From Kalmusia sp. IMI 367209 (Eukaryota; Ascomycota; Dothideomycetes; Pleosporales; Didymosphaeriaceae): a stretch of DNA of 64,000 bases. Under the pieces are notes generated by a model. That model saw only the letters and a program-made list of their open reading frames with translations, was not told where the DNA came from and searched no databases. Positions 32,501 through 43,787 of this stretch are shown here, in pieces; positions within the stretch are counted from its first letter, which is position 1, and the number at the start of each line of letters is the position of its first letter. The stretch covers positions 1 to 64,000 of the forward strand of contig JAPEUQ010000017.1 in the NCBI GenBank assembly GCA_027946365.1. Direction: 5' to 3'. A program made the position numbers and the translations under genes.

Positions 32501-34769
32501 ATGAGCGACGAAGTCTATGAGGGTGCCATTGGCATCGATCTTGGTGCGCATTCCCAACACGCATGCGCCCGCAGCAAAATTCTAACGCACACCGCCAGGC
32601 ACGACCTACTCTTGTGTCGCCAACTACGAGGGCATCAATGTCGAGATCAGTACGTTCTGCGAAATGACCGTCGGAAAATCCCTTTGCTGACATGTGTGCA
32701 GTCGCCAACGAGCAGGGTAGCTTCACCACCCCCTCTTTCGTCTCCTTCACCAGTGAGGAGCGTCTGATTGGTGAGGCGGCCAAGAACCAGGCTGCTATGA
32801 ACCCGGAGAACACCGTCTTCGACGTCAAGTACGATTTCGACGCTCGAACATATCAACGCTTGCGATACTAATCTTGCCACAGGCGATTGATCGGTCGCCG
32901 CTTCGAGGATGAGACTGTCAAGAAGGATATCCAGTCGTGGCCCTTTAAGGTCATCGACCAGGGTGGCAGTCCCATGGTTGAGGTCCAGTACCTCGGCGAG
33001 GCCAAGCAGTTCTCTCCCCAGGAGATTTCCGCCATGGTCCTTACAAAGGTACTATCTGCCTAATTAGCCACCTGGAAGCCAGCTAACACCCCGCAGATGA
33101 AGGAAGTCGCTGAGACCAAGCTCGGCAAGAAGGTCGAGAAGGCCGTCATCACCGTCCCCGCTTACTTCAACGACAACCAGCGTCAGGCTACCAAGGATGC
33201 GGGTGCCATTGCTGGCCTCAACGTCCTCCGAATTATCAACGAGCCGACTGCTGCCGCTAGTGCCTATGGTCTCGGCTCCGGAAAGTCCGAGAAGGAGAGG
33301 AACGTCCTCATCTATGACTTGGGTGGTGGTACCTTCGATGTCTCTCTGCTGCACATCCAGGGTGGTGTCTTCACTGTCAAGGCCACCGCTGGTGATACCC
33401 ACTTAGGTGGCCAGGATTTCGATACTAACCTCCTTGACCACTTCAAGAAAGAATTTACACGCAAGACCAAGAAGGATATCAGCGGCGATGCCCGTGCCCT
33501 TCGTCGTCTCCGGACTGCTTGCGAACGTGCCAAGCGTACCCTTTCCAACGCTACCCAGACGACCGTTGAGATCGATTCGCTCTTTGACGGCGAGGACTTC
33601 AACGCCAACATCACCCGTGCTCGTTTCGAAGACTTGAACGCTAAGGCTTTCAACGGTACCCTCCAGCCTGTTGAGCAGGTGTTGAAGGATGCTGCCATCG
33701 GCAAAGACAAGGTTGATGAGATTGTGCTCGTTGGAGGCTCCACCCGTATCCCCAGGATACAGAAGCTCCTTAGCGATTTCTTTAACGGCAAGAAGCTCGA
33801 GAAGAGCATTAACCCCGATGAGGCTGTCGCTTATGGTGCTGCCGTTCAGGCCGGTATCCTATCCGGCAAGGCTACGTCCGCTGATACTGCTGATCTTCTC
33901 CTCCTTGATGTCGTCCCGCTTTCCCTGGGTGTCGCCATGGAGGGCAACATCTTCGCTCCCGTCGTTCCTCGTGGCCAGACTGTCCCTACGGTACGTAACT
34001 GGCACGAAATGGGTTTTGCGAAGTCCTGTGAGGTCATCCTCGCTAGGTTTTACAACATCCGATCTGCCCCACTTAGACGAATTATGCTGACGTTGTTTCT
34101 CTACATAGATCAAGAAGCGGACATTTACCACAGTTGCTGACAGTGCGTGTTTTCCAATTTCCCCTCAATTCTTCCGCTAATTTTTGGCAGACCAGCAAAC
34201 CGTCCAGTTCCCCGTGTTCCAGGGTGAGCGTGTCAACTGCGAAGACAACACCTCCCTGGGTGAGTTCACTCTTGCGCCGATTCCTCCTATGAAGGCTGGT
34301 GATGCCGTTCTCGAAGTCGTCTTTGAGGTCGACGTCAACGGTATTCTCAAGGTCACTGCCACCGAGAAAACTTCCGGTCGCAGTGCCAACATTACCATCT
34401 CCAACGCTGTTGGTAAGCTCTCATCTGGCGAGATCGAGAGCATGATCAACGGTAAGTTCTTCGTTCCTCTTAACGTTCATCTGCGTCTAACATTTTCTAG
34501 ATGCTCAAAAGTTCAAGACCAGCGATGAGGCGTTTAGCAAGAAGTTTGAGTCTCGGCAACAGCTCGAGTCATACATCTCCCGTGTCGAGGAGATGGTCTC
34601 TGACCCCACCACCTCTATTAGGCTCAAGCGTGGCCAGAAGGAGAAAATCGAGTCCGCGCTTAGCGATGCCATGGCCCAGCTCGAGATCGAGGATGCTACA
34701 GCCGAAGATCTGAAGAAGAAGGAGCTTGCTCTGAAGCGCGTGGTCAGCAAGGCTTTCTCTACCCGCTAA
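32501..34769 (+). CDS. SSB1: Ribosome-associated Hsp70 chaperone SSB
   Basis: Eight exons, 32501..32543, 32599..32649, 32702..32828, 32883..33048, 33097..33990, 34109..34142, 34191..34451 and 34501..34769, encode 614 residues, matching Ssb proteins (613). Hsp70 signatures: [53 protein letters not shown]. Ssb-type features are the [10 protein letters not shown] start, [16 protein letters not shown], and absence of an EEVD or KDEL end; the chain stops at VVSKAFSTR. Ssb binds nascent chains at the ribosome exit with the RAC complex. Introns are concentrated in the ATPase N-terminus and the substrate-binding domain, the two longest exons being constant. Codon choice (GTC, GCC, AAG, CTC) is strongly biased, as in highly expressed genes. 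Confidence 0.96.
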
Positions 34770-34852
34770 ATGCCTATTTAGCGGTGAAAGCTTCACAGGA
34801 GTGATCGCAGACGCAGTCTACCAAGCTGCGGCTGTTGTGATTGCGGGTTGAT

Positions 34853-35401
34853 ATGGCTGCTGAATTATCCGTGCAGCATCTTGATAGACTCGGTGTTTAT
34901 TTCCCATCTGGCGCTTTCCTTAACGTTTTCCCAACGGTATCTTCGGCATTTGGGGATGAAAAAGTATTGTGTGTATTCGGTACTTACGCCGCCTCTGATC
35001 GACGAATGCAATTGACTGACGTGACGGCCGATGCGTCTCCTGTATGTCTTGCAAAATGACCAAGGTTATGGAGTTCTTTGTATTGACCTGACGCGATGGT
35101 GGATATGTCTGGTAGATAGATGCTAGGAGAAAAGGGAAAACAGTTCAATCACTTTAACATGGTGCAACCGCTCGTTGAAGACGTGTTTTTCGAATTCGTC
35201 TTTGCTTGGGACGAAGACGCAGCTACTCCATCCTCCGTATACGCGGACATCCTCAGAGACCTTAGGTCTGAACTAACCACATTAGCGCCTTGCAGTCTGA
35301 TGCAATGCGTGATTGCGTTTTACATCCTAGGGTATCACATGACACCACTCGCAGATTTGTATGCTTTGATCTCACTTAGGAATGTGTCGTCCAGTACGTA
35401 A
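34853..35401 (+). CDS. Candidate small gene just 3' of SSB, unrecognised
   Basis: Two frames join in phase over a 78-base intron: exons 34853..35041 and 35120..35401, donor GTATGT, branch CTGAC, acceptor ATAG, giving 156 residues. Composition is protein-like, with VEDVFFEFVFAWDEDAATPS and CSLMQCVIAFYILGYHMTPL. There is no recognised domain. It starts only 84 bases after the SSB stop, so it would overlap the SSB 3' untranslated region, which weighs against an independent gene. A relic or chance frame is possible. Confidence 0.3.
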
Positions 35402-35528
35402 GTCGTCATGACATAATGGAAATCGCCGAGAGCTAGTTTGCCAACACTTGTCGATGTCCTTTGTAGCATAGACCTCTGCCATATGTACATCTATTGAATG
35501 CGTTTCCCATCCCTCCAACCCATGTGTC

Positions 35529-38500
35529 TTAACACCTTAGGTTACATGCTTCTGTCACGGTCGGAGCCTCACTGAAAGTTTTGATCAAATCCACGTCCAC
35601 AACATCGTGCTCGAGTAGCATCTCTACCACTGCATCAGCGTCGCCAAAGACCCCCTGCCTAGCGTGTAGGCATATGGCCCGCTTGATGTCATCAGATACA
35701 GTCTGATGTTCTGTCTTACCAAGTCGCCGGACAAGAGCCTCTATTGCACGCGTATGAGTCTCGCCAGGCTGGGTCGGCCGCTGGATAAATTGACAAATTT
35801 GAGCAGCCAGACTCAACGCTTCGAAGTGGGGTATTGCATCTTCCGATCGAATACGTAAGGCTTCTAGTACACGCGGGTAACCTCTGGAGGCTGCGGCCTC
35901 AATGATGGTTGGAGACTGGCGGAGTGATTCGATGACCTCGACGGCAGCGTGTTTGATGAGAAACGACGTGAATTTTTCTATGATGAGCAGCGATTTCCAG
36001 GGCGTGTCATCTTCGCCGTGGATCCACGATGTCCAAGCCGGAGCCTTCTTATTTGTGAGTGCAGCTTTGAGGATCACGTTCTCTGTGATGGTGAATTCGC
36101 GGTTTCGGTAGCGTACTAAGTTGATGATGCTAGCGTAGCCTTTTATGTCGTCGGCCGGTATGGCATCGATGTCTTCTTGTTTGAGAGGTTTGGCGCAGTC
36201 TTCGAGGTCCGAAAGTATTTCGAACAGCGAGTCCTTGGTAACCTTGTCATCGACTTCCATGGACCTGATCTGCTCGTAGACCTTGTCGGAGATTGGTGTG
36301 TCTTGTCGATATCGTAGTAACGATAGTATATTGACCTTGAATGAGATGACCGCTTCGTACAGTATGCGCTCAGTGATTTTCACTATAACCCCTGGGTGTT
36401 CTATCAGTGCTACAAATATATACTCTATGTCATTATGCAACGCGGCACTTTGCGTAGACGTGAGCATTGTTAGCATTGTTTCCTCGAGAATCTCGCAACC
36501 TGGCTCTGCATTTTGAGCAAGGAGCTCTATGATGGGTAGCGTTGCGTCGCCGTAATTGAGCAGGGCGACTGTGAATGCACTAGGAGTGACGACATAGGTG
36601 TCTTTCGCTGCCTCGAGGAGCGCGGATACGGCGGCCTCATCCCATTTTGCAGCGACGTTGATGGCCTCGGGTGTGACGACGATGCAGTCGCCGAGCTCGG
36701 CGATGAGATCCCATATAAAGAGGCCCGGAGTCTTGCGAACTCTGCGTACGTCGAGGATCTCGGCTAAATTATCAATAGGATATGTAGTGCATCTGGCAAG
36801 CTGAATAAAATTAGAGTGTGCCATTTGTCTGTAGGTAGCTGCTAGCAACTCTGTTGCTGATAGAGAAATAGACCCTTCTGCCATGTCCAGAAGAAAATGA
36901 AGGTAGTCTTGTACTTGTTCGGGATTCTCTAGCGGTGGGTCATCTCCTGGTAACTGACAGAGATTTATAGCATTAAGCAGCATCTCTTTGCTCACTCCTC
37001 TTGATATCAATTTCGAAGTGAGATCCAACCAGACGTGAGGCGGCGTGTAATTATTGGGCGGGTGCTCCACAGGCATCCAACTTGCTACCTCAAGGGCAAC
37101 ACGAATGCAGCAACTTTCCATGTGTAGATAACTCTTTCGTTCTTGAAGTTCATTTAACCATATTTTTGCTTTCTGATATGTCGTTTTCCTCTCCAATGCA
37201 GTAGCTAGTCGGGCATGGCCCGCAACAGATGTCTCTGCTGTCGAACCATAAACTTCATTGTAGATGTTGACGATTTCTAATAGCAAAGAGGCAGCCTGCT
37301 CGTAGTCATCGTAGCTCATCAAGAGAGATGCCATCTTGGACAAAGCTCTCGCCTTAAGGATAGCTTGAGGCTCATCGACATATGTCAAAGGCAAAGGATC
37401 TCGAATAATATCGCCCATCAACATCAAGGCCTCTCGCTCCTCCCCTTCATAGCTCCTTTCCCAAGTCCATATGAATGGAAACTCCTCTGTACTGTCATCC
37501 ATATTCTCCAACCACGGCTGCCATGACGTCCAGCCGCCCTCGGACTGCTCGTTACCAGGAATATATGTCTGTACTAACCGGCTATCGATTATCATGACGA
37601 TCTGAAGGTAGTATTTTCGAGGCCTTGCAATAATTAGTCTTCCTGTATTTGGAAGAAACAAAGCAATGTCGTCCCTCTGTATTTGATCTGCCGGCGCTCT
37701 CATACTGACCCATAAACTCCACTTGCGGGTAGAGTCCAGGAACCGCGACGCCCTCATCGAAGTGATCTTGAGCTCTTGGCTATTTTCCCATACTCCTCCT
37801 GCATTCGACAATTCATCTATCTTTCCTAAATCGTACCCAGCGCTTCGCACGAACATCATCTGACTATGACTAGAAGCTAAAAGGGTGGCTCCATCTCCAA
37901 ATACAAGTCGGCCAAGGTCTTCTAATAAATTCTTCCATGTTTTCTTGTAATCTGGCTGTATTTTTTGCATTTTCTCGCTATCAGAAGACAAGCCCCACAG
38001 AGCGTATATCTTGTCTCGGGGATCGGTAGCATCGTGAGCGTGAAATCTGTCGATAAGATCGACAAGGGGCTCAACGTTCAGGTGAGCCTGGCCCTTGAGA
38101 CTCTCTCGAAAGGCAGAACTCTTGATGAGAACTATGAACGCGCGAATGCGACTTCGTAGCTCCCAATCATCGAGATGTTCCATGGCGTCGAGGCCAGAAA
38201 GGAATGTCGCCGTCTGTAGTTCCGTATTACCGCACCTAAACAGTATGTTACGTGCAGCAGTAACTTCTTGTAGTATCTTATAGGCTAGTTAATTTACGAT
38301 TGAAAAATATCCAGACAGATAGAGGGCCAGTAACAAGTCAGACGTACCCACATGCGCCGAAAGTATGTTCGATTGAGTAATGCGCGGACAGCCTGCTCTG
38401 CGCTCACCCTGTAGGCCATCTGACCACCTTCCGTCTTCGCATCTGGGCCTGAAGTCTTCGTCGCTAATGAATGATGATCGATGGGTTGATTCTCGAGCGC

Positions 38501-39026
38501 CAGGTTCCTCAGCTCTTGAAATGCAAGTGCACTTTCATCTGCCTCTTTCCCTAGCCAAGCAACGACACGCTTCGCAAGACCGTAGATTCTAGCCATTGCG
38601 GCGACCTGCTGCGCCTTCTCATCGTCATCTTTCTGGTTGATGCACACCGCATCGACCCATAGTATCTGCTCGAAAAAGGGATCGCGAAGTTGAACCAGCG
38701 CTGCATGCAAATTCTGTGTTGCGCGAAATTCGAATTCGCTCTCTCCGATGTCAATGTAGATAGACTTTGGGTCATCTGGAGAACCCCAAACATACGATAG
38801 GCATTCATAGTGATGCTGCTCTTGGGGTTAGTATACAGTGAAGAATTTTGTTCCAGGCTCGAGCCACGTAAGATCTATGGAGAGGACTAACAGATCTGTG
38901 GCTAGCTAATGGGTAGATGACTAGTTTACAACGGACGGGAGCTGAAGCGTCATCGGATGGTTGAAGCTTGATCAGACGGATGCTGAAGGTGTCCGAGGGA
39001 AGTGGGGTATAGATTGACGCCGCCAT
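35529..39026 (-). CDS. Large HET-domain protein with TPR-like and C-terminal repeats
   Basis: Three exons, 39026..38892, 38815..38348 and 38276..35529, in phase, encode 1116 residues. The N-terminus is a heterokaryon incompatibility (HET) domain: HYECLSYVWGSPDDPKSI, ILWVDAVCINQKDDDEKAQQ, and RTYFRRMW spliced to ILQEVTAARN. HET domains relate to TIR folds and trigger cell death when non-self is sensed. A TPR-like helical stretch follows (ALSKMASLLMSYDDYEQAAS). The C-terminal 500 residues carry degenerate units of about 50 residues with the pattern V-x-I/V-T-x-x-x-[IVL]-x-x-A (VVTPEAINVAAKW, VVTPSAFTVALLN, VKITERILYEAVIS, FTITENVILKAALT), known from fungal HET and NLR-like proteins. No NACHT ATPase is seen. 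Ligand unknown. Confidence 0.88.
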
Positions 39027-39542
39027 CGCGACTCTAATCAAATGAATAAGAAAGAATGATGCATGGGAGAACTGAATTTCTAATAAGGGAAAATTTCGTT
39101 ATCTGGTGCCATGAGAACGGTGCTTCTACGTGCACAACTAAGGGTCTCGCTGCCAGATCTGCTCGCATGCGAGATGGCAGTGTGGCTAAGCGATTCTAGC
39201 ATGTTATTGTGGGGGCCAGATCACAGCAGGATGTCAAGATTACGCGAGCATCATTCTTATAGAATACATTCTAGTCAGGTATACTATTTTACACTGAGGC
39301 TAGCACAAGGCTATATGGTGCAATCCGGGTATAAGCGCAGATATCAAGGAGAGACATGTAAATCGTGAACAAATCATACCGCACAACATTACTCCTCCCT
39401 CCCTTCTTCCAATCCAATGCAGTCTCGTTCGCGAAGCCGGGCATGCGGAGCAGTCTGGTACCCAGAAGCAAGATTCAAAAGTGGATCAGATAACTCCAAT
39501 ATACGCCATACTCATCGAGCAGCTTTCGATACCGACTCTCGC
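39027..39542. other. Intergenic between HET and SUR7 genes
   Basis: HET gene promoter plus the SUR7-gene 3' region; no further feature recognised. Confidence 0.4.
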
Positions 39543-40490
39543 TTAGCCGTGCTTCGCAGGGACATAGGTCGCCTTCCTCCTCCGTCCAACGCACATCTCG
39601 AACGTCCACACGAGAAGTGTAATGAACATGAGCGCCGTAGCAACCCACGTAATAGCCATGAACTTTTTGGCCTTCTTTGCCATGACGCCGATAGCGCTGC
39701 CATGCTCGTTGATCACATCGCCGCCCTTTTCAATGACCGCCGTGACCAACGCACTGGCAAGCCCGATAGCCAGGAAAGCGAGGATCGAAACGAGCAAGTT
39801 CACGCACGCCGCCAAGCGACCAGCGGCGAAGATGGCGGGTAGAGCCGCGACAAAGGACACGAAGATGAGCGCGATGGCGATGCAGTACAGCACGAATGCG
39901 GTGACGGAAACGACGCGCAGGGCGTCGAGGCCACGCTGGATGTCCTCCGGCCACTCGAGGTCGTCGAGTGTGACGTCAAGACCCGAGCTGTTGAGTGCCT
40001 TCTCGATGATTTCGTTGGGGTTGAACCAGAACATGGCGGTCTGATTAGAACACCCGGTGACGTTCTTGTGGATGTCTGAGGCGGAAACGGTGGCATTGGG
40101 TGCTTCGCTGGGTGTATACTGGCCAAAGCAGTAATCGAGGAGATGGGCGGAGTAGAAATCCTATGGATAGGTTAGTGAGCCAAACTCATGTCGTGTCAAG
40201 ATAAGTTGCCGATTACTTACCTCGATACCGAGCTTCTCGGTGACGACGCCCGCTGCCTCTCCAACATCGTCCTGGATGCTGTCGGGGAGATTATTCCAGA
40301 GGGATCCCAAAGTGCTGTCATCGCTGCCAAGGGTACCATTGACAAGGCCTTCACCGAGGCGGGAAACGTTGAGAGTGAGGATGTCATAGCCTTCCATAAA
40401 GTCCTTTTTGTGTCCCGCGAAGAGACACAAGAAAGCAAGCACCAAAGCTGCAGCACAGCAAAGTGCTGGTATCACAGCTGTGGGTCGCAT
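39543..40490 (-). CDS. SUR7/PalI-family four-helix membrane protein
   Basis: Exons 40490..40221 and 40160..39543, with a 60-base intron in phase 0, give 295 residues. The layout fits the SUR7/PalI family: one N-terminal membrane helix (AVIPALCCAAALVLAFLCLF), a long extracellular loop of about 120 residues with Cys and Asn-X-Thr sites (NATVSASD, NVTGCSNQT), then three closely spaced helices (FVLYCIAIALIFVSFVAAL, VNLLVSILAFLAIGLASALV, WVATALMFITLLVWTFEMC) and a short basic tail. Family members act at eisosomes and the cell cortex or in ambient pH sensing; which applies here cannot be told. The start at 40490 is chosen because the first membrane helix follows directly. Confidence 0.82.
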
Positions 40491-41508
40491 GTTGCTGCTA
40501 TTGTTGTTCTTCGCTCTTGTATATCGATCGGGCGGTGTGCTGTTATTTGTACGGTAGGCCGGCGGAGCAACGAGTAGACAAGGCAAGCGTCAAAAGAAAG
40601 ACAAAGTGTATATTCAAGCGTTCAAAGATAGTGCGGCAAAACCACAAAGGGACACCCACTACATAAACACGTAGGCTTGGCATTCCCTGGGTTCACGTCA
40701 CTCAAACAGGGACTAAAGCCAAGGTCAGTCGCCGGCCACAAACTTGCTTCAGCCCCAGTATGCAGCGGCTGCCCAGAGACAACAGTTTCGCAAGATCTTC
40801 AGCGTTCATGCCTGGCAAAGGCTAAAGTGGCCGTTGGTTGACGTGGAAATGGACGGCCAAACAAGGCCTGGTCTGCTTGATGCGAGGGACAGCAGGCACG
40901 TCATTGGTGCAGGGGTACGTATGCCAGGACAGGGGTTGTGGCTCGCTTACGCAGGGTCGTTGCGTGGACGCGAGGACGAGCAAATAGTCCAGCGGCAACA
41001 TCGTTTTCAGTGGGGATGCAGCGCCACGAGAGAGAGAGGTTGGGGCTGCACAGCCTCTGTAAACCACGCGTATTGTCGGGCAAACAGATGAATAGATGGA
41101 GTGAGGTTATAAACACACGCGTTCTTCTGGTTAGCTGCAAACGAGACGGAAAGATTTTTCGGTCGCCACGTACTGGACCCACCGCCAGTGTGAAGATCGA
41201 TTCGTTTCCAGCCTTCTAATAAAAACTTTTAACTATCGGGTGTGGCTGAGAGCAACACAAAGGCAAAGTCAATAGTGTCAGTGTCGTATCACTCGGTCGG
41301 TAAGTGTGTATTCAGAATGTACCTGCATCTAGAAGGGAGTTCACCCTGTCTATCGTAAAGCATCTATCATTGACAACGTGACTCGTAAAGGAGCAACCTG
41401 TGCCCCGAACTTTTAGAGATGAGATCCAATCGCTTTGATCTGAGTAGTGTAATATCAGGTCCCATGCGCCGTATACGGTACTGGTTGGAACAGGTGTTGA
41501 ACAACAGT
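40491..41508. other. Intergenic, no gene recognised
   Basis: About 1 kb holding the SUR7-gene promoter and the 3' end of the next minus-strand gene. Overlapping frames on both strands at 40744-41219 show no match. Confidence 0.4.
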
Positions 41509-42345
41509 TCAAGACGGCGACTTCTTGGGTCCTCGCCATTGTTGGGCGGTCGATGGAGGCCCACCCACACCGTCAGTAAAGGGCGAGTATGGCGCAGCTA
41601 CTTGGTGGGGTGGAGCTCTCGTTCCTTGCTTTGTTCGTGGAGGCTCAGCAGAGCCTGGGTATCGCTTCTGCTCTTCGTGCATCTTATCCAACGGCTCTCC
41701 AACGATATGATATTTCGCCCAGTTGACCGGTGGACACCTTATAACGTTCTGAGGCTGGGGAACTGTAGGAAATTTGGCAGCATCTTTGATGGATCCCTCT
41801 ACTTCTGCCGAATCCTGTCGCGCCGCTCCATTCTCCCCATTGTGACCCTCTGCACTTTCACTTGCGGCCAGGTCGGCTATATCGGAAAGCGTCGGGGTAA
41901 GGATGTTGGGCGGGTTCTTCGCGGCTTGGGTACTCTGTTCCTGCAGAGAGCGCACAAAGCCGTGTGGGTCTGAGACGGCAGCAGCCTTGAGCTCCTCGAG
42001 CGCCTTGAGATCGCGTTTGCTCTTCTCCCGCTGCAGTTGCAGCAACGAGATTGCGGAGCGTAGTGCTATCGCATCGGGGTTTTCACTTTCGGATATGGAC
42101 AGAGAGGGCGGCTGCTGTCTGAAAGTTGCGACGGGCGGGGGTAACGGGGGAACGACACGTGTTCGCGCATCGGAAGGCCCAGGAGGGGCGAGCTGTGCAG
42201 CGGAAACGGTGGGTGTGATAGGCGACACGGGCGGGCGGTTGGGTGAGCGCGACCGGGAGCGCTCTCGAGTGCGCTGATCTGACGGAGTAGAGGAGATGCT
42301 AGGTGAGGTGGACGGTGTACTAGTATCTACCAGGAGTGCTGGCAT
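41509..42345 (-). CDS. Conserved-looking protein of unknown function
   Basis: A single exon of 278 residues from the first true ATG (MPALLVDTSTPS). The N-terminal 110 residues are Ser/Pro/Arg-rich and disordered, with an SR-like patch (RERSRSRSPNRPP). A helical, probably coiled-coil segment follows (DAIALRSAISLLQLQREKSK, ALEELKAAAVSDPHGFVRSL). The C-terminus holds an ordered motif, VIRCPPVNWAKYHIVGEPLD, then a Pro-rich basic tail ending in PKKSPS. The order (disordered region, helix, short aromatic motif) suggests a subunit or adaptor of a nuclear complex, but I cannot name the family and do not assign a function. Confidence 0.65.
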   Translation of the reverse strand: MPALLVDTSTPSTSPSISSTPSDQRTRERSRSRSPNRPPVSPITPTVSAAQLAPPGPSDARTRVVPPLPPPVATFRQQPPSLSISESENPDAIALRSAISLLQLQREKSKRDLKALEELKAAAVSDPHGFVRSLQEQSTQAAKNPPNILTPTLSDIADLAASESAEGHNGENGAARQDSAEVEGSIKDAAKFPTVPQPQNVIRCPPVNWAKYHIVGEPLDKMHEEQKRYPGSAEPPRTKQGTRAPPHQVAAPYSPFTDGVGGPPSTAQQWRGPKKSPS

Positions 42346-43787
42346 GGCGGAGGGTGGAGAGTCGGCGGCTGGCTTGCAGTGCGGTACCCGTGGGGTAGAA
42401 ACGCTGCTACCCTCTGAGAGGGGCAAACGCAGAGGTCGCAGAGAGGCCTGAGTGCTCCGACCGGCTTTCACGCTTGGCGGAAATGCCGGGATTTCGCAGG
42501 GGGTGAAAATTGAAGTAGGTCGACAAAAATCCAAGGCTAGCCGGCAGCGTGATTGGCCTCGATGTGCGGTGCGAGCTGCGAAATTGGCCTGTTGATATCA
42601 ATCGCGTGGCGGGCTAAGAGGCGCTTTCTGGTGGCGCCTCTGCCACAATGCCGGCTGAGCTGAGGAGTCGGGAGAAGGGCGTTCGGAAGCGCGTCGTTGT
42701 ACTAGCAGCCGGCAGCGCCAACTGCTCGCTGCACCTTGAGAGAACAGTGGCTTGCGCTCTCGGTCGGGATAAGCCTCGGTCACGCACGTTCTTCCGTCAT
42801 CGCCGATCTTGTCCAACCTCGGGTCTTCGAGACGAAACTCAGTGCTGGCCACAAGCTTGGACTCTGGACAGGATACGACGTGAAATCTGTCGAGACACCA
42901 ATGAGCCTCTAGTGTACTTGGAACATCCAGTGCGAGGAGAGCGTACAGGAGGTGATGATGACCACGGTTCACAGCGATGGTGTGTTGGAAAGACGCTGCT
43001 TCGAGCATGTCATGCTGTACAGAGTGGGGTGTCTGTAATAAGGTCAAGATTGATCTATTATCCAATCTGGATAGTAGTCCGTCGCACTTCGGCCAGAGAA
43101 ATTATTACCGGACTATACACGTTTGCGCAGCAGCTGAGCTCGCACAGATCTGGATATTGGAGCCTCGCTTATCGGCGGCCCCCGTTCGGATCGCTGTCAT
43201 ACTGTACCAAACCCAACCCACTGCCATGGTCCGCGGACAGTGAACGGTTCTGTGTGCGCCATGAGTGAATACCACCTGGATCCCACGTAGAGAACGGACT
43301 GGAATAGTAGTGGCCCTCCTCCCTCCTCGCCAATGAGGGCGGTCGGAACCATGCTCAAGCCACGAGCAGCCCATCGAGGCCGTCGTGGAAGCTGTCAAGC
43401 AGCGCCCAGCTGGGGATGGCTGCTGGCCATGCTCATTGGCGTCGACCGCCCGCCTGAGCCTTGTCCCCAAATTGCGAACTTGCTTATTTGGTGGTTCTCG
43501 CGCTGTTGATGGCGCCTGCCTTCCCGTGGGGTTGACTCTCTACTCTCTACTCTCTACGCGGAAGGCGCCAGGCGTGAGCCGTCTCCCCTCTCGCTCTTAT
43601 TGCGACCGCCGCCGCCCTGCTTCCAGAGTCAAGTTTCACTCACTTGCCGTACATCTCGCGTGCTGCTGCAAGACATGTTCACCGCGCCATCTACGTAGCG
43701 CCTCAGCAGGCTGCTGCACCGTCCTCTCGCCCTAACCACATGCCGTAACCCTGGCCGATCGTCGCCGTTTGCTCTGCTTGACTCGAC
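42346..43787. other. Divergent promoter interval
   Basis: About 1.4 kb between two divergent genes. A short tandem CTCTACT repeat (three units) lies near 43528-43550. Open frames across 42600-43300 on both strands shadow each other and lack matches. Confidence 0.4.

Noticed and set aside
33991..34108. Possible snoRNA in the 118-base SSB intron
   Set aside because: No convincing C box; the CTGAC near the end is the intron branch site.
42648..43268. 206-codon plus-strand frame between divergent genes
   Set aside because: No domain, atypical composition, and competing frames on the other strand; likely chance in GC-rich DNA.
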